The translations under genes were made by a program, and so were the position numbers. Below the pieces are notes generated by a model, which saw nothing but the letters and a program-made list of their open reading frames with translations, did not search any database and was not told the DNA's origin. From Caulobacter ginsengisoli (GTDB taxonomy: Bacteria; Pseudomonadota; Alphaproteobacteria; Caulobacterales; Caulobacteraceae): a DNA stretch of 64,000 bases. The DNA lies in NCBI RefSeq assembly GCF_030814835.1, contig NZ_JAUSVS010000002.1:310001-374000 (forward strand), in the 5' to 3' direction. Every line of letters begins with the position of its first letter. The first letter of the stretch is position 1. Below, piece after piece: positions 47,816 to 55,612 of the stretch.

Positions 47816-48484
47816 ATGTCCAAGTTCCTGGCCGAGTTCATCGGCACATTGACCCTTGTACTCTTCGGTTGCGGCGCCGCGGTGCTGGGCGGCGATCACG
47901 TCGGTCAGCTGGGCATTGCCCTGGCCTTCGGCTTTGCCATCGTCGCGATGGCCTACGGCATCGGGCCGATCTCGGGCTGCCACGTCAATCCTGCGGTCAG
48001 CCTGGGGGCGTTCATCGCCGGGCGGATGAGCGCCCGCGAGATGGTCATCTACTGGGTGGCCCAGTTCGCCGGGGCGACGGTGGGGGCCGCCATCCTTTGG
48101 TATATCGCCAACGCCGGCGGCCTGGGCGGCAGCCTGGGCGCCAATGGTTGGGGCGAGGGCTATCTGGGCGAGTTCCCGATGCAGGCGGCCTTCGCCTTCG
48201 AGGTGGTGATGACCGCCCTCTTCGTCATCGTCATCCTGGGCTCGACCGGGGCAGGCTCGTCGCCAGGCTTCGCGGGCCTGGCCATCGGCATCACCCTGGC
48301 GGTGATCCACATCGTCGGCATTCAGGTCACCGGCGTCTCGGTCAACCCGGCCCGCAGCTTCGGCCCGGCGATTCTGGTCCAGGGCCAGGCGCTCAGCCAG
48401 CTCTGGCTGTTCATTGTCGCGCCGGCCATCGGCGCGGCGATCGGGGCGGCCCTCTACCGCTTCAACCTGCTGAAAGCCGCCTAA
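47816..48484 (+). CDS. aqpZ: Aquaporin Z
   Basis: A 222-residue six-helix water channel in the inner membrane. Both NPA boxes are present (HVNPAVS near 65; SVNPARS near 180). The selectivity filter matches water-specific AqpZ: Phe in the first half, His in IHIVG, Thr in VTGVS and Arg after the second NPA. It starts with a clear GGGAGA upstream. It lies alone between tmRNA and the IspZ-type gene on the same strand. It would let the cell respond to osmotic change. Confidence 0.96.
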   Translation: MSKFLAEFIGTLTLVLFGCGAAVLGGDHVGQLGIALAFGFAIVAMAYGIGPISGCHVNPAVSLGAFIAGRMSAREMVIYWVAQFAGATVGAAILWYIANAGGLGGSLGANGWGEGYLGEFPMQAAFAFEVVMTALFVIVILGSTGAGSSPGFAGLAIGITLAVIHIVGIQVTGVSVNPARSFGPAILVQGQALSQLWLFIVAPAIGAAIGAALYRFNLLKAA

Positions 48485-48607
48485 GACAGCTCACGAAGCG
48501 CGAGCGGCGGGTGGTCTTCGCCAATCGACGGGTTCCTTTCGCGGACCGGTCTGGCCGATTTCCCCCGCTGCCCGCAGTCTTGGGGCCTCACATCACGGAG
48601 CCCCGCC

Positions 48608-49186
48608 ATGAACCCCTTTATGCAAGCCGTCCGTCCCCTCGCGGCGGATATGCTCTCCACCTTCGTCTTCGTCGGCCTGCGGCTGGCCGGGGTCGATCTG
48701 CGCCTGGCCGTCGGCCTGGGCATCGCCATCGCCGTGGCCCAGATCGGCTGGGCGCTCTATGCCAAAAAGCCCATCGGCGCCCTGCAGTGGATGAGTCTGG
48801 GCCTGATCACCGTCCTGGGCGGGGTCAGCATCCTGACCGACGACCCGCGCTTCGTGATGGTCAAGCCCAGCATCATCTATATCGTGGTCGGGACGGTCAT
48901 GCTGCAGCCCTACTGGATGCGCCGCTACATGCCCGACATCGCCAAGGGCCGGCTGGGCGAGCGGCCGCTGCTGATCGCCGGCTATGTCTGGGCCGCCCTG
49001 ATGTTCGCCACGGCAGCGATCAACGCCTATGTCGCCATGAGCTACAGCCTGACGACCTGGGCCCTGTTCATGGCCATCTTCCCGATGGCCTCCAAGGCGG
49101 CCCTGTTCCTGGGCCAGTATGGGGTCTTCCGCACCCTGGTCATCCGCAAGGTGCGCGCCGAGCGGCTGGCGGCTCAGCCGGCCTGA
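48608..49186 (+). CDS. Septation protein A / IspZ family membrane protein
   Basis: A 192-residue inner-membrane protein of the IspZ/YciB family, about five membrane segments: PLAADMLSTFVFVGLRL, LRLAVGLGIAIAVAQIGWALY, QWMSLGLITVLGGVSIL, and KPSIIYIVVGTVMLQ. It is linked to cell division and envelope upkeep in enterobacteria, but its molecular role is unsettled. It follows aqpZ by 123 nt and ends overlapping the VOC gene on the other strand by 13 nt. Confidence 0.88.
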   Translation: MNPFMQAVRPLAADMLSTFVFVGLRLAGVDLRLAVGLGIAIAVAQIGWALYAKKPIGALQWMSLGLITVLGGVSILTDDPRFVMVKPSIIYIVVGTVMLQPYWMRRYMPDIAKGRLGERPLLIAGYVWAALMFATAAINAYVAMSYSLTTWALFMAIFPMASKAALFLGQYGVFRTLVIRKVRAERLAAQPA

Positions 49187-49539
49187 GCGCCGCGCAGGCG
49201 GGTGGGCCAGCCCACCCGCACCAGCGTCTCGTCGGGGTCGGAGAGGGCGAACTCGTACATGCCCCAGGGCTTGTCCTCGACCTTGCCGCCCAGGATCAGG
49301 TCGGCCACGCCAGCGGCCAGCTCGTCGACATTCTCGGCATAGAGATACAGGCCGAACGGATTGCGGCCTGGGACCAGCCACCCTGCCACCGCATCGGTCA
49401 GATGCAGGGTTCCGCCCTTGCCGTCGCTCAGCATGCGGTAGTCGTCGGGCCCGCCCTCCCGCACAAAGCCCAGCCGGCCGTAGAAGGCCTCGCTGGCGTC
49501 CAGGTCGTTGCAGGGTAGGATGGCGGTCAGAGCGGTCAT
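49174..49539 (-). CDS. VOC-family (bleomycin resistance-like) protein
   Basis: A 121-residue protein of the vicinal oxygen chelate fold, similar to the bleomycin-resistance group: AILPCNDLDASEAFYGRLGF at the start, DDYRMLSDGKGGTLHL, and SDPDETLVRVGWP at the end. Such proteins bind glycopeptides or act as small enzymes; the metal ligands needed for catalysis are not obvious, so binding is the likelier role. It lies divergent from the MarR gene with a palindrome between them. Confidence 0.85.
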   Translation of the reverse strand: MTALTAILPCNDLDASEAFYGRLGFVREGGPDDYRMLSDGKGGTLHLTDAVAGWLVPGRNPFGLYLYAENVDELAAGVADLILGGKVEDKPWGMYEFALSDPDETLVRVGWPTRLRGAQAG

Positions 49540-49567
49540 GCTCCCCGCTCTATCACCTTTCTCGATA

Positions 49568-49582
49568 ATACGCTATGCGTAT
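49568..49582. promoter_or_regulatory. Candidate MarR operator
   Basis: ATACGC-TAT-GCGTAT (49568-49582) is a perfect 6-bp inverted repeat in the 46-nt gap between the VOC and MarR starts, and a second overlapping GATA/TATC pair brackets it. Its place fits autoregulation plus control of the VOC gene. Confidence 0.5.
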
Positions 49583-49585
49583 CAA

Positions 49586-50002
49586 ATGCCGGATTCGACC
49601 GCCACCATCGCCAGAGCCGTTCTGCAGCTGGCTCGCCGCCTGCGCGCCGAGCGGCCCCAATCCGCGGTGAGCCTGTCGGGCCTGGGCCTGCTCAACACCC
49701 TCCACCGCGAGGGCCCCATGCCCGCCGCCCGTCTGGCCGAGGCCGAAAGGCTGCAGCCCCAGTCCCTGACCCGGCTGATTGCCCGACTGGAAACTGACGG
49801 CCTGGTTGTCCGCACCCGGGGCGAAGTCGACCGCCGGACCCTGCTGCTGGAAATCACCGCCGCCGGCCGCGCCGTCATCAGCCAGGACATGACCGCCCGC
49901 CGAGCCTGGCTGGCCTCGGCGATGGACGCGGCGCTGACCGTGAAGGAACAGGCGGAACTGGCCCGCGCGGCCGAGCTGATGCAGAGGCTGGCGGGCCTGT
50001 AG
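49586..50002 (+). CDS. MarR-family transcriptional regulator
   Basis: A 138-residue winged-helix dimer. SLSGLGLLNTLHREGPMPAARLAEA gives the first part of the winged helix, with recognition helix LQPQSLTRLIARLETDGLV and wing EVDRRTLLLEIT. The start at 49586 fits the divergent gap; the frame upstream is not conserved. It most likely represses itself and the VOC gene, released by an unknown ligand. Confidence 0.85.
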   Translation: MPDSTATIARAVLQLARRLRAERPQSAVSLSGLGLLNTLHREGPMPAARLAEAERLQPQSLTRLIARLETDGLVVRTRGEVDRRTLLLEITAAGRAVISQDMTARRAWLASAMDAALTVKEQAELARAAELMQRLAGL

Positions 50003-50042
50003 GGGACATGCTCCGAGGGTCCGCATCCCCGCCTGGGCCTGG

Positions 50043-50657
50043 CTATGGCGCGGCCTGCGATCCTTTCGTCACCTCGTCCTTGTGCGCGGCGAAGGCGGCC
50101 AGGACTTCCGACTTCTCGCGCTGGGGCACGGAAAAATGATCGAGGGAACGCGACAACACCGCCGCGACGGCGTCAAACTCCTTGGGCGAGATCTTCAGAT
50201 CCTTGTGGGCTTCCTCGAGCCCGAGATTCGTGCTTCCCGGCCGCGTGGGGGTGTATTGGAATGGCCCACCCGACACGGCGGCCACCCAGAGCGTGCGCAT
50301 GAACTTCAAGCCCGGCAGCCGGCCGAGTTGTTTTGTGTGCCATTCGCGAAGCCTGGGGTTGGCCGATTGCGCACCCGCGATCGGATCCTTGATGATCTCG
50401 TCGCTGAAATAGTTCACGACCGCGGCAATCGCGAAAATGCCCCCTAGTCGGTCATAGAGCGACGGTCCTGACGGCTTGTCCGCCGGCTTGCTCGCGGCCG
50501 GCGGCTCCTGGGCGCGAGCGCAGGCTGCGGGAAGGGCGAAGAACGCCACCCCGGACAGCATCACTGTCCCGCGCATGAATAGATCGCGCCGGCTATCCGG
50601 CCGTTCCTCAGTGTTCGCAGGTTCCCTTGCGACCTGATCTTCCAGTGTCGGGCTCAT
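50043..50657 (-). CDS. Tat-exported group 1 truncated haemoglobin
   Basis: A 204-residue protein with a Tat signal (SRRDLFMRGTVMLSGVAF near residues 23-40; cleavage about ARA|QE) and a group 1 truncated haemoglobin domain (about 65-190): SLYDRLGGIFAIAAVV, a proximal histidine in LEEAHKDLKIS and PKEFDAVAAVL. Truncated globins are usually cytoplasmic; export is unusual. It would bind oxygen or nitric oxide in the periplasm. ATG 50657 has AAGGAG upstream. Divergent from a Crp/Fnr regulator. Confidence 0.85.
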   Translation of the reverse strand: MSPTLEDQVAREPANTEERPDSRRDLFMRGTVMLSGVAFFALPAACARAQEPPAASKPADKPSGPSLYDRLGGIFAIAAVVNYFSDEIIKDPIAGAQSANPRLREWHTKQLGRLPGLKFMRTLWVAAVSGGPFQYTPTRPGSTNLGLEEAHKDLKISPKEFDAVAAVLSRSLDHFSVPQREKSEVLAAFAAHKDEVTKGSQAAP

Positions 50658-50725
50658 GAGGGGCTCCTTCGGTTCAAAATCCCCCGGCATGAACCTCCGC
50701 AGCCTATGTCGCCCGGTTTCGGCTT

Positions 50726-50738
50726 CAAATATCATTTG
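50726..50738. promoter_or_regulatory. Palindrome in the globin-Crp/Fnr divergent gap
   Basis: CAAAT-ATC-ATTTG (50726-50738) is a perfect inverted repeat between the starts of the globin and the Crp/Fnr genes. It is not the classical TTGAT-N4-ATCAA box, so binding by the encoded regulator is a guess. Confidence 0.35.
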
Positions 50739-50795
50739 TTACCGGTCAGGCTGGTTTGCGGCTATGCACTGCGGACGGCTACGCCGGAGAAGACC

Positions 50796-51548
50796 ATGGG
50801 TGTCTTTGCAGAGCGCGTGACACGACGCTTCAGGATCGACCGGTCCGAACTGGCCTTCCTTGAAAGACTTGAAGCCAGTCCGCTGCCCGTGAAACGCGGC
50901 CACACCATCGTCCAGGAGGGCGATCCCGCCGATCGGGCCTTCGTGCTCATGGCCGGTTGGGTGATGAGTTACAGCTGCTTTCCCGACGGGTCGCAGCAGG
51001 TGCGGCGGTTGCACTTTCCGGGCGATCTGCTCGCCATGCCCAGCGTCTCGATGCGTCACCACGCAGAGAGTCTGGAAGCGCTTTCCGACGCCGTCATCGC
51101 GCCCTTTGACAAACGCCTGCTTGCGGAGATGTTCAACATGCCCCGGCTTGCGGCGATCATGTACATGTTCGCCCAGGCCGAGCGGGTTACGGCAGGCGAC
51201 CGGCATGCAAGCCTGGGCCTCGACTCCGCCAAGGCCCGCATTGCCTATCTTCTGATCGATATCCTGCATCGCCTGCGGTCCGCCGATGGCCAGGTCGAGA
51301 ACTCATTCCTGCTGCATCTGACCCGGCGGCAGATCGCCCAGACCGCGGGAATAACGCCCGTCCACGCCAGTCGCCTGTGGAACGCCCTCATCGCCGACGG
51401 CCTGATCCGCTGCGTGGGGCGAACGGTTTCGATCGTCAGGGAGCCGTCGCTCGCCCAGTTGGGACACTACGCCGACCGCGATGGCGATCTTGATTTTCCT
51501 TGGCTGCGCGCCGTCGAGGACAGCACGAAAGCGGCAGTCGCCGGATGA
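50796..51548 (+). CDS. Crp/Fnr-family transcriptional regulator
   Basis: A 250-residue regulator. Residues about 20-135 form a cyclic-nucleotide-binding-like barrel (IVQEGDPADRAFVLMAGWV; RRLHFPGDLLAMPSVS) and about 160-230 a winged helix (LTRRQIAQTAGITPVHASRLW). No N-terminal cysteine cluster is present, so it is not an iron-sulfur Fnr; the effector is unknown. ATG 50796 follows CCGGAGAAG. It is divergent from the exported haemoglobin gene, which it may control, and runs convergent to ilvN. Confidence 0.85.
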   Translation: MGVFAERVTRRFRIDRSELAFLERLEASPLPVKRGHTIVQEGDPADRAFVLMAGWVMSYSCFPDGSQQVRRLHFPGDLLAMPSVSMRHHAESLEALSDAVIAPFDKRLLAEMFNMPRLAAIMYMFAQAERVTAGDRHASLGLDSAKARIAYLLIDILHRLRSADGQVENSFLLHLTRRQIAQTAGITPVHASRLWNALIADGLIRCVGRTVSIVREPSLAQLGHYADRDGDLDFPWLRAVEDSTKAAVAG

Positions 51549-51552
51549 GGAA

Positions 51553-52128
51553 TTACATCCCCGTCGCGCCGCGCTCGATCGACAGCACGCCCGTCCGCGA
51601 CAGTTCCACCAGCCCCAGCGGCCGCATCAGTTCCACGAAGCTGTCGATCTTGCCCGGCGCGCCGGTCAGTTCGAAGACGAAGCTCTCGGCGGTGGTGTCG
51701 ATCACCCGGGCCCGGAAGATTTCGCCCACCCGCAGCGCCTCGACGCGCTCGGCGCCCGTGCCGCGCACCTTGACCAGGGCCAGCTCGCGCTCGACGCCGT
51801 TGGGGTCGCGGGTGACGTTGTGGACGCGGCGGACGCTGACCACCTTTTCCAGCTGGGCCTCGATCTGGTCCAGCACGTGGGGCGCGCCGCGGGTCACCAC
51901 CGTGATGCGGCTGGTGTGGGCCCGGCGGTCGGTCTCGGCCACCGTCAGGCTCTCGATATTGTAGCCCCGCGCGGCGAACAGCCCCACCACCCGATGCAGC
52001 ACCCCCGCCTCGTTGTCGACCAGCAGGGCGAAGGTCGCCAGGTTCTCGACCTCGGTCTCGTGGCTGAGGTCATAGGCGCTGGCCGGCTGGTCGGCCGCTT
52101 GGGGATCGGTGCTCATGAAGTCCTTCAA
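51553..52128 (-). CDS. ilvN: Acetolactate synthase small subunit
   Basis: A 191-residue regulatory subunit of acetohydroxyacid synthase. The ACT domain is visible in FALLVDNEAGVLHRVVGLFAARGYNIESLTV (pieces read separately) and the second domain in RALELALVKVRG... ISRTGVLSIERG style ending. It confers feedback inhibition by valine or other branched-chain amino acids. Its ATG overlaps the large subunit stop (ATGA), which favours equal production. The first in-frame Met after (52116) is less likely because of that coupling. Confidence 0.93.
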   Translation of the reverse strand: MKDFMSTDPQAADQPASAYDLSHETEVENLATFALLVDNEAGVLHRVVGLFAARGYNIESLTVAETDRRAHTSRITVVTRGAPHVLDQIEAQLEKVVSVRRVHNVTRDPNGVERELALVKVRGTGAERVEALRVGEIFRARVIDTTAESFVFELTGAPGKIDSFVELMRPLGLVELSRTGVLSIERGATGM

Positions 52129-53942
52129 ACCAGCCGGCGGCCGGCCTCGTCAATGACCGCGCCCAGGTCGTCGCCTTCCTCGGGCAGGATCATCTCGTTG
52201 TGAGCCTTGCCCGACGGGATCATCGGCAGGCAGTTCTCGTTCTTCTCGACCCGGCAATCGAAGATCACCGGATGGGGGCTGTCGATCATCTCGATGATCT
52301 TGGCGTCCAGTTCGGCGGGGGTGTCGGCCCGGATGCCGACCGCGCCATAGGCTTCGGCCAGTTTCACGAAATCGGGCAGGCTTTCCGAATAGCTGTGGCT
52401 GTAGCGCTGGCCGTGCAGCAGTTCCTGCCACTGGCGCACCATGCCCATCCACTCGTTGTTGAGGATGAAGATCTTGATCGGCAGGCGGTACTGCACCGCC
52501 GTGGAAATCTCCTGCATGGTCATCTGCACGCTGGCCTCGCCGGCGATGTCGATGACCAAGCTATCCGGATGGGCCAGCTGCACGCCCACCGCCGCCGGCA
52601 GGCCATAGCCCATGGTCCCCAGTCCGCCGGAGGTCATCCAGCGGTTGGGCTCCTGGAAGCGGTAGAACTGGGCGGCCCACATCTGGTGCTGGCCGACCTC
52701 GGTGGTGATGTAGACGTCGCGGTCGCGGGTCAGGGCGTAGAGACGCTCGATGGCGTACTGCGGCTTGATCACGCTGTCGGAGTGGCCGTAGCGCAGGCAT
52801 TGCCGCGCCCGCCAGTGGTCGATGCTGCGCCACCAGTCGCCCAGGGCCTCGCGGTTGGCGGTGTGGCCGCCGGCCTTCCAGGCGGCGACCATGTCGTCCA
52901 GCACGCTGCCGGCGTCGCCGACGATGCCGACATCGACCCGGATATTCTTGTTGATCGAGCTGGCGTCGATATCGATGTGGATCTTCTTGCTGCCGGGCGA
53001 GAAGGCGTCCAGCCGCCCGGTCACCCGGTCGTCGAACCGCGCTCCGACGCAGATCATCACGTCGCAGTCATGCATGGCGTGGTTGGCTTCGAAGGTGCCG
53101 TGCATGCCCAGCATGCCCAGCCAGGCCGGATCGGCGGCCGGGAAGGCGCCCAGCCCCATCAGGGTCGAGGTCACGGGCGCCCCGGTCAGGGCCGCGAACT
53201 CGCGCAGCCGCTCGCTGGCCGCGGGACCGGCGTTGATGACGCCGCCGCCGGTGTAGAAGATCGGCCGCTTGGCGTTTGCGATCAGTCGGACGGCCTCGGC
53301 GATCTTGGCCGGATCGCCCTTGGTGCGGGGATTATAGGCGTGGGCGTGGACCACCTCGCCAGGACCGGCATAGGTCCCTTTGGCGAACTGCACGTCCTTG
53401 GGAATGTCGATCAGCACCGGACCGGGCCGACCCGAGGTGGCGATGTGGAAGGCCTCGTGGATGATCCGCGGCAGGTCGCGGACGTCTTTGACCAGGTAGT
53501 TATGCTTGGTGCAGGCGCGGGTGATGCCGACCGTGTCGGCCTCCTGGAAGGCGTCGGTGCCGATCAGGTGGGTGGGGACCTGACCGGTCAGGACGACCAT
53601 CGGGATGGAGTCCATCAGGGCGTCGACGATGCCGGTGATGGCGTTGGTCGCCCCCGGCCCGCTGGTCACCAGCACCACGCCCGGCCTGCCGGTCGAGCGG
53701 GCATAGCCCTCCGCCGCATGGGCCGCGCCCTGCTCATGGCGGACCAGGATATGGCGCAGGCGATCGCCGTGGGCGGCGTTGTCCTGGAACAGGGCGTCAT
53801 AAATGGGCAGCACCGCCCCGCCCGGATAGCCGAACATCACCTCGACGCCCTGGTCGACGAGGGCGCGGACCACCATCTCGGCGCCGGTCATTTCCTGGGT
53901 GGCGGTCGTGTTGGTGGGGGTCAGGGTCTTCTGGCTGGGCAT
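52125..53942 (-). CDS. ilvB: Acetolactate synthase large subunit
   Basis: A 605-residue thiamine-diphosphate enzyme making acetolactate and acetohydroxybutyrate, the first common step of branched-chain amino acid synthesis. Hallmarks are FGYPGGAVLPIYDAL, the catalytic glutamate in RHEQGAAHAAEGYA, VLVTSGPGATNAITG and the thiamine motif GEASVQMTMQEI. The start is 53942 because the upstream codons lie in the attenuator region. It is controlled by a leader peptide and attenuator immediately upstream and coupled to ilvN. Confidence 0.95.
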   Translation of the reverse strand: MPSQKTLTPTNTTATQEMTGAEMVVRALVDQGVEVMFGYPGGAVLPIYDALFQDNAAHGDRLRHILVRHEQGAAHAAEGYARSTGRPGVVLVTSGPGATNAITGIVDALMDSIPMVVLTGQVPTHLIGTDAFQEADTVGITRACTKHNYLVKDVRDLPRIIHEAFHIATSGRPGPVLIDIPKDVQFAKGTYAGPGEVVHAHAYNPRTKGDPAKIAEAVRLIANAKRPIFYTGGGVINAGPAASERLREFAALTGAPVTSTLMGLGAFPAADPAWLGMLGMHGTFEANHAMHDCDVMICVGARFDDRVTGRLDAFSPGSKKIHIDIDASSINKNIRVDVGIVGDAGSVLDDMVAAWKAGGHTANREALGDWWRSIDHWRARQCLRYGHSDSVIKPQYAIERLYALTRDRDVYITTEVGQHQMWAAQFYRFQEPNRWMTSGGLGTMGYGLPAAVGVQLAHPDSLVIDIAGEASVQMTMQEISTAVQYRLPIKIFILNNEWMGMVRQWQELLHGQRYSHSYSESLPDFVKLAEAYGAVGIRADTPAELDAKIIEMIDSPHPVIFDCRVEKNENCLPMIPSGKAHNEMILPEEGDDLGAVIDEAGRRLV

Positions 53943-53974
53943 CTGATCGGTCCGGAGGAGGCGAAAAAGGCAAG

Positions 53975-53997
53975 AAAAAAGGCCCACAAGGGGCCCT
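53975..53997 (-). terminator. Attenuator terminator of ilvBN
   Basis: On the minus strand GGCCC-CTTGT-GGGCC followed by TTTTTT forms an intrinsic terminator about 30-55 nt before the ilvB start. Together with the upstream stem-loop and leader peptide it makes a classic attenuator. Confidence 0.75.
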
Positions 53998-54005
53998 CAG
54001 TTCGC

Positions 54006-54049
54006 GCGGCCGTTTCACGACGTGCTGGGGTCACGTCGTGGTCGGCCGC
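54006..54049 (-). promoter_or_regulatory. Leader stem-loop of the ilvBN attenuator
   Basis: Outer stem CGGCCGC (54049-54043 side) with GCGGCCG (54012-54006) and inner perfect 9-bp stem CACGACGTG/CACGTCGTG (54016-54024 / 54032-54040) with a 7-nt loop that contains the leader stop codon. Ribosome position on the leader peptide would decide whether this hairpin or an alternative fold forms before the terminator. Confidence 0.7.
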
Positions 54050-54078
54050 TCCGTAAGTACGATCTTTGCGATACGCAC
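54031..54078 (-). CDS. ilvBN leader peptide
   Basis: A 15-residue peptide MRIAKIVLTERPTTT read from GTG 54078, with GGAG eight bases upstream. It has two isoleucines, a valine and a leucine in a row of seven residues, the control codons expected for branched-chain amino acid attenuation. Its stop lies inside the leader hairpin loop. Attenuation of ilvBN is described in Caulobacter, which supports the call. Confidence 0.75.
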   Translation of the reverse strand: MRIAKIVLTERPTTT

Positions 54079-54172
54079 GACTTTTGCTCCAAAGCTTGCG
54101 TGAGCGTCATGCCACGACACGGGTTTAGGGTCAAGGTGAGGTTTGGGGAAAGGAATTGCCCAAATCCGGGAT

Positions 54173-54670
54173 TTAGCCGGGCAGCGGGATGCCGCCTGAC
54201 CGCAACACCGCGCCATAGCGGGCGAGGTTTGCCGCATGGCCGCCCAGCATGGCTGTGGCGTATTCCAGCACCGCCTCGGCCTGCTGCTCATAGCCCAGGC
54301 TGTTGAAGTCGGTGTCGGCGGTCAGGTTGGCGACCTCGTAGGCGTCCTTGCCGTGCTTGAGGGTGTCCAGAGCCACGGTCGGCGGGCCCAGCGTCTCGCC
54401 CAGCCGGGTCTGGTACTGCCAGATGTGGGTGGTCTCATGGGCTAGCAGGGCGGCGTCGGCGGGATTGGCCGTGAAATCTTCGCGGTAGAAGTCGTCGCGG
54501 TAGTAGATGGTTCGCCCCAGGGTGATGGCGGGCGCCCTGCGCTGGAAGGCGCCAATCGCCACCAGGTTGGCGCCCGCGCCCTTGGCGATGCGCACCCGGC
54601 CATAGTCGATGGAACCCCCGAAGATCCGGGTCAGCATCGCCGTTTCGGCAGGGAGATAGGGCCGCGCCAT
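54173..54670 (-). CDS. Zincin-like protein with HETTH motif
   Basis: A 165-residue protein with HETTHIWQYQ (about residues 93-102), the HExxH zinc motif of metalloproteases, and a later acidic residue in EQQAEAVLEY that could be the third ligand. It resembles DUF4157/eCIS-core-like or vgr-related proteins found in alphaproteobacteria. There is no signal peptide. It follows miaA after 32 nt on the same strand and ends upstream of the ilvBN leader. Function unknown; protease activity is not shown. Confidence 0.68.
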   Translation of the reverse strand: MARPYLPAETAMLTRIFGGSIDYGRVRIAKGAGANLVAIGAFQRRAPAITLGRTIYYRDDFYREDFTANPADAALLAHETTHIWQYQTRLGETLGPPTVALDTLKHGKDAYEVANLTADTDFNSLGYEQQAEAVLEYATAMLGGHAANLARYGAVLRSGGIPLPG

Positions 54671-54702
54671 GTCGGGTCTATGCCCTGGGTTGCCGCCGTC
54701 CC

Positions 54703-55611
54703 CTAGGGCCCCAACTGCCTCCACGCCGCGTCGGGCTCCAGCGCCGTGATCCTCGGCCAGTCCGGGGTCTGGTTCCGGATCCAGGTCAGCTGCCGTTTTG
54801 CGTAGCGGCGGGTTTCCTGCCGCGCCGCCGTCAGGGCCGCCTCCAGGGTTAGCTCGCCGCGCAGATGGGCCGCCAGTTCGCGCACCCCCACGGCCTTCAT
54901 CACCGGCAGATCGGACGCCAGCCCCCGCCCCGCCAGCCGCGCCACCTCGTCCAGCGCCCCGGCCTCGAGCATCGCCCCCAGCCGCGCGTCGCAGCGGCCG
55001 TAGAGGGCGGCCCGGTCCGGTTCGATCGCCACCGCCCGCCAGCTATCGGGGGTAAGGGCCGGGCGGGTGTCGGCATGCCAGGCGGTCAGGGCCCGGCCCG
55101 TGGCCAGCCAGACCTCCAGGGCCCGGATCAGCCGTGTCCGGTCGCCTGGCGCGATGCGGGCCTCCGACACCGGGTCCGCCGCCGCCAGCCGCGCCCGGGT
55201 CGCCGCTTCACCCAGCGTGTCGAACACGCCCGCCGCTTCGGCCCGCGCTTCCACGGGTACTGGGGGGATTTCCGCCAGGCCCTCGGTCAGCGCCTTGAAG
55301 TAGAGACCGGTCCCGCCGACTACGATGGCCGTCCGCCCCCGCGCGGCGATGTCGTCCAGCACCCCGGTCGCCGCCCGCAGCCAGCGGCCGACCGACCAGC
55401 CATCGGCCCCGTCGGCCACACCGAACAGGTGGTGGGGGGCCTGCGCCTCCTCGTCCGGCGCGGGGCGGGCGCTCAGCACCCGCAGGTCGGCATAGAGCTG
55501 CAACGCGTCGGCATTGACGATCTCGCCGCCGGTCTCGCGGGCCAGCCGCAGGGCCAGGGCCGACTTGCCGCTTGCGGTGGGACCGGCGATCAGCCAGATG
55601 CGGGAGGTCAT
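54703..55611 (-). CDS. miaA: tRNA dimethylallyltransferase MiaA
   Basis: A 302-residue enzyme adding a dimethylallyl group to A37 of tRNAs reading UNN codons. The P-loop [18 protein letters not shown] begins it, the substrate loop is [20 protein letters not shown], and DGWSVGRWL and [15 protein letters not shown] are family motifs. Start is called at ATG 55611 ([11 protein letters not shown]); the longer start at 55626 is possible. Its start codon overlaps that of serB on the other strand in the 4-nt sequence CATG. Confidence 0.93.
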   Translation of the reverse strand: MTSRIWLIAGPTASGKSALALRLARETGGEIVNADALQLYADLRVLSARPAPDEEAQAPHHLFGVADGADGWSVGRWLRAATGVLDDIAARGRTAIVVGGTGLYFKALTEGLAEIPPVPVEARAEAAGVFDTLGEAATRARLAAADPVSEARIAPGDRTRLIRALEVWLATGRALTAWHADTRPALTPDSWRAVAIEPDRAALYGRCDARLGAMLEAGALDEVARLAGRGLASDLPVMKAVGVRELAAHLRGELTLEAALTAARQETRRYAKRQLTWIRNQTPDWPRITALEPDAAWRQLGP

Positions 55612-55612
55612 G

